From an uncultured Collinsella sp. (GTDB lineage: Bacteria > Actinomycetota > Coriobacteriia > Coriobacteriales > Coriobacteriaceae): a DNA stretch of 7,405 nt. Under the pieces are notes generated by a model. It worked only from the letters and a program-made list of their open reading frames with translations, did not search any database and had not been told where the DNA came from. Of the stretch, positions 5,217-7,405 are shown in pieces. The stretch covers positions 1-7,405 of the forward strand of contig UQSC01000088.1 in assembly GCA_900543615.1 (NCBI GenBank), in the 5' to 3' direction. A program made the position numbers and the translations under genes. Positions within the stretch are counted from its first letter, which is position 1; each line of letters opens with the position of its first letter.

Positions 5217-7385
5217 CTACTTGCGACGAAGCAGCGCCGAGACCTCGGGCATCTTAAAGACGAAGGCAAGGCCAAAAGTCACGGCGAGCGAGACGACGCC
5301 TGCAACACAAACGTAGCCCAGGGTAATGAGGATCGAGCTGCCAAGCAGTCCGACAAAGTGCTCAAGTGCCCACATGACGCCGGCGCCCGCGGCAGCGCCC
5401 AAGCCACCGAACAATAGGCCGAAGAAACCGCCATGCAGGATAGACTTGACCTGAAGACCATGCAGACGACGGCGCAGCCACCACAGTGAGCATCCGACCA
5501 AGACCACGTAGTCAACGACGTACGAAAGCGCAATTGCCGGCATACCGTAGCCCAGCACCACGCCAAACAGCAGCACCGAACCGGCCTGACCGATAGCGGA
5601 GTACAGGCAATAGCGGCTATAAGGTTTCATATCGAGCAGGGCCGAGAAGCTCTTCTGCATCAGCACGACCACGCCGTAGAGCGGCAGGGAAAGTGCCAGA
5701 TAGATAAGGAACTCCGACACCAGCGCCACACCGGATTCATCGAACTTGCCGGCGCAGTAGATCATGTTGAGCGGACGGGCGAAGACGATCAGGTACATCG
5801 CAAACGGAATCAGGAAGAAGAGCATCTGGGCGACACCGCGCGAAATGCCCGTGCGGACGCTGTCGTAATCCTTCTCCTGCGCATCGTGAGAGAGTTCGGT
5901 ATAGAGTGCCGTCGAAAGCGAGGCGGCGATCAGCGCATAGGGCAGCGTGTACCACAGGCGCGCATATGCGATAACGGAAGGGCCGGTCTCGGGCTGCACC
6001 ACCAGCGCGGCGGCATTGGTAATGGAGGTCGAGACAAACATGCACACCGTGGCGAGCAGCGTCGGGATACCAAGCGCAATCGTCTGTCGCAGCGCGGGGT
6101 CCTTAAAGTCGATATGGATATGAGGATGCACGCCATGCTTGCCGAGCGCGGGAATCTGGCAGGCCATCTGGACAAAGACGCCGAGGGTCGTACCGGCTGC
6201 GATCAAGATAATGCCGACCCGCTCGCCAAATTGTGCAGACACGGGAGCAAAGCCCATAAAGCTGGCGATGACGATGACATTGTTGAGAACCGGGGCAAAC
6301 GTCGACCAGAAGTAGTCGCGGTGTGCGTTGAGAACACCCGAGAACACCGAGCCCAAACCATAAAACAGAATTTGGATAGCAAAGAAGCGGAACATGAACG
6401 CAGCGGTATCCATGCTGTCGCCATTACCCGAAAGGAACGACTGCGTCCAAATAAAGCCGGGAGCAAACACGGTGCCCAGCAGCGAGATGCCGCCCAGCAC
6501 CAGAAGCAGAATACCGAGCAGGTTGCCGACATACTCGTTCGATGCCTCGCGGCCCTGCTCACGCCTCACGCCCATATACACCGGCAAAAACGCCGTAACG
6601 AGCATGCCGCCCATCACGAGCTCGTAGAGCATGTTGGGCAGGTTGTTGGCAACCTGATAGGAGGACGAGAGCAGCGACATGCCGATGGCGGCCGCCATGG
6701 CCCACGTGCGGATAAACCCGGTGACGCGCGACACGATGGTCAGCACGGTCATGAGGCCAGCAGAACGACCAACCGTGGAGTAGTCCGACGAACCCATATC
6801 GTCTACGTCGTCCTGAGAGCCCTCATGAACCTCATCTTGTGGCAGTAAATCGTCCACGACGGCAAAGGAGCCGGTCATCGCAAAGGGATCGTCAACCAAA
6901 ACGGCGTCATCTGCAGGTGCGACGTCATCGCTGTTCGGCATGTTGTTTCCGGATACGGCATCATCATCGAATATGGCATGGTCGCCAAACACCGTGTCAA
7001 CTTCTTTGGCAGCGACGGTTCGGGCAGAAAACGACAGAGGGTCCCAGTCGTCATCACCGTCGATGGCCACGCCCTCGACGGGATCGGTCGAACCAAGCGG
7101 CGACCATTCGTCATCCGAAAGAAGCGGTTCGCCATCATCATGAGCCGCGGGCTTGGCGGAACGAGCGGCAGGAGCGCTCTGCGGTGTGCTCTTTCCCTGG
7201 GCTGCCATCAAAAACACCGCCGTCTCATCGGGACGCGGCGCACGAGGAGCCTCGGAGGCGATCGGCTTCACGCTGGCGCTCGATTGAGCGGCGGCCAAAA
7301 AGACAGCCGTCTCATCGGGACGAGCCGAAGAAAGAACCGTACGGGGAAGCGCCGTGCCGGCACCGGCGGCACGCAAGTACACGGC
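5217..7385 (-). CDS. murJ: Lipid II flippase MurJ (MviN family) with long repeat-bearing acidic N-terminal tail; 5' end missing
   Basis: MurJ moves lipid-linked peptidoglycan precursor across the cytoplasmic membrane. The reading frame enters through the adapter, so the five codons before 7385 (giving MYKRQ) are artefact; 722 genomic residues are visible and the true start is outside. Numbers here count the adapter-derived Met as 1. Residues 6-80 are Ala/Ser/Pro-rich with RPDETAVFL repeats. Residues about 88-206 are very Asp-rich, with two DD(E/D)W(S/D)PL copies. The membrane core starts near 211 and runs about 515 residues, the usual MurJ size, with about 14 hydrophobic segments. The SRVTGFIR motif keeps the two arginines matching E. 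coli Arg18 and Arg24 (225 and 231), and NLPN is kept at 253-256. Positions matching E. coli Asp39 and Arg52 are Ser246 and Tyr259. The protein ends in LLRRK and abuts uvrC. Confidence 0.93.
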   Translation of the reverse strand, partial: AVYLRAAGAGTALPRTVLSSARPDETAVFLAAAQSSASVKPIASEAPRAPRPDETAVFLMAAQGKSTPQSAPAARSAKPAAHDDGEPLLSDDEWSPLGSTDPVEGVAIDGDDDWDPLSFSARTVAAKEVDTVFGDHAIFDDDAVSGNNMPNSDDVAPADDAVLVDDPFAMTGSFAVVDDLLPQDEVHEGSQDDVDDMGSSDYSTVGRSAGLMTVLTIVSRVTGFIRTWAMAAAIGMSLLSSSYQVANNLPNMLYELVMGGMLVTAFLPVYMGVRREQGREASNEYVGNLLGILLLVLGGISLLGTVFAPGFIWTQSFLSGNGDSMDTAAFMFRFFAIQILFYGLGSVFSGVLNAHRDYFWSTFAPVLNNVIVIASFMGFAPVSAQFGERVGIILIAAGTTLGVFVQMACQIPALGKHGVHPHIHIDFKDPALRQTIALGIPTLLATVCMFVSTSITNAAALVVQPETGPSVIAYARLWYTLPYALIAASLSTALYTELSHDAQEKDYDSVRTGISRGVAQMLFFLIPFAMYLIVFARPLNMIYCAGKFDESGVALVSEFLIYLALSLPLYGVVVLMQKSFSALLDMKPYSRYCLYSAIGQAGSVLLFGVVLGYGMPAIALSYVVDYVVLVGCSLWWLRRRLHGLQVKSILHGGFFGLLFGGLGAAAGAGVMWALEHFVGLLGSSILITLGYVCVAGVVSLAVTFGLAFVFKMPEVSALLRRK
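7197..7385 (-). repeat. Repeats in the MurJ tail: two full RPDETAVFL copies and one cut copy
   Basis: Two copies encode RPDETAVFLAAAQ (7284-7322) and RPDETAVFLMAAQ (7197-7235). They share 17 identical bases, GCCGTCTCATCGGGACG, at 7306-7322 and 7219-7235. A third, more diverged copy, AVYLRAAG (7362-7385), is truncated at its front by the adapter. Spacing between copies is 26 and 29 codons, with Ala/Ser/Pro-rich linkers. The copy at the edge implies that the repeat region continues beyond the contig. Confidence 0.8.
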
Positions 7386-7405
7386 CTGTCTCTTATACAC
7401 ATCTG
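7386..7405 (-). other. Residual Tn5 mosaic-end sequencing adapter (right)
   Basis: Bases 7386-7404 are the full 19-bp mosaic end, CTGTCTCTTATACACATCT. The following G fits the first base of the Nextera read-1-side adapter. Read on the minus strand it supplies a false GTG start and the peptide MYKRQ in front of MurJ. Confidence 0.97.

Noticed and set aside
4410..5417. A 335-codon open frame on the plus strand across uvrC and the end of murJ
   Set aside because: It crosses two well-supported genes on the other strand, resembles no known family and has no ribosome binding site that I can see.
5886..6848. A 320-codon open frame on the plus strand opposite murJ
   Set aside because: The translation is rich in Arg, His, Gln and Asp without membrane or domain features; it is the shadow of a GC-biased membrane protein gene.
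1..7405. Matching terminal inverted repeats at both ends, as of a transposon
   Set aside because: They are exactly the Tn5 mosaic end used in library preparation, contain no transposase gene between them, and interrupt genes at both edges; adapter carry-over explains them.

Overview
The window is a fragment of a moderately GC-rich bacterial chromosome, assembled from Tn5-based (Nextera-type) library reads. Both ends carry residual transposase adapter: bases 1-15 and 7386-7405. The genomic insert is therefore about 16-7385. All five recognisable genes lie on the minus strand. The style of the proteins suggests an actinobacterium, and most likely a gut-type Coriobacteriia member (Collinsella/Olsenella-like). 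The reasons are a Tat-type oligopeptide-binding lipoprotein, an actinobacterial-type MurJ with a long acidic cytoplasmic N-terminal tail, and a UvrC with an unusual cysteine region. This placement is family-level recognition, not the result of a search.

Reading along the minus strand from the right edge, the first unit is murJ (lipid II flippase, 5' end cut by the contig edge) followed with zero spacing by uvrC (nucleotide excision repair endonuclease). The murJ TAG stop is immediately followed by the uvrC GTG start, so the two are probably co-transcribed and translationally coupled. MurJ has an N-terminal tail of about 200 residues before the membrane core. The tail holds repeated RPDETAVFL-type motifs and an Asp-rich stretch, and is the most intriguing coding feature here.

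A 365-base gap (2905-3269) separates uvrC from a peptide ABC transporter operon. It holds a weak uvrC terminator candidate and the promoter region of the transporter. That region has a perfect 9-bp-arm inverted repeat over a candidate -10 box, flanked by a second, outer 10-bp inverted repeat pair, which looks like a repressor or activator control region.

The second unit is oppA-oppB-oppC: a Tat/lipobox substrate-binding lipoprotein, then the first permease, then the first 53 codons of the second permease before the contig ends. The oppA-oppB gap contains a strong GC-rich hairpin and an 18-bp palindrome, which could set the usual excess of binding protein over permease. The ATPase genes (oppD/oppF type) are not in the window.

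I do not see a whole new system. The points that deserve follow-up are the repeated phospho-acceptor-like motif in the MurJ tail, the nested inverted repeats ahead of oppA, the oppA-oppB intercistronic structures, and the missing cluster-ligand cysteine in UvrC.
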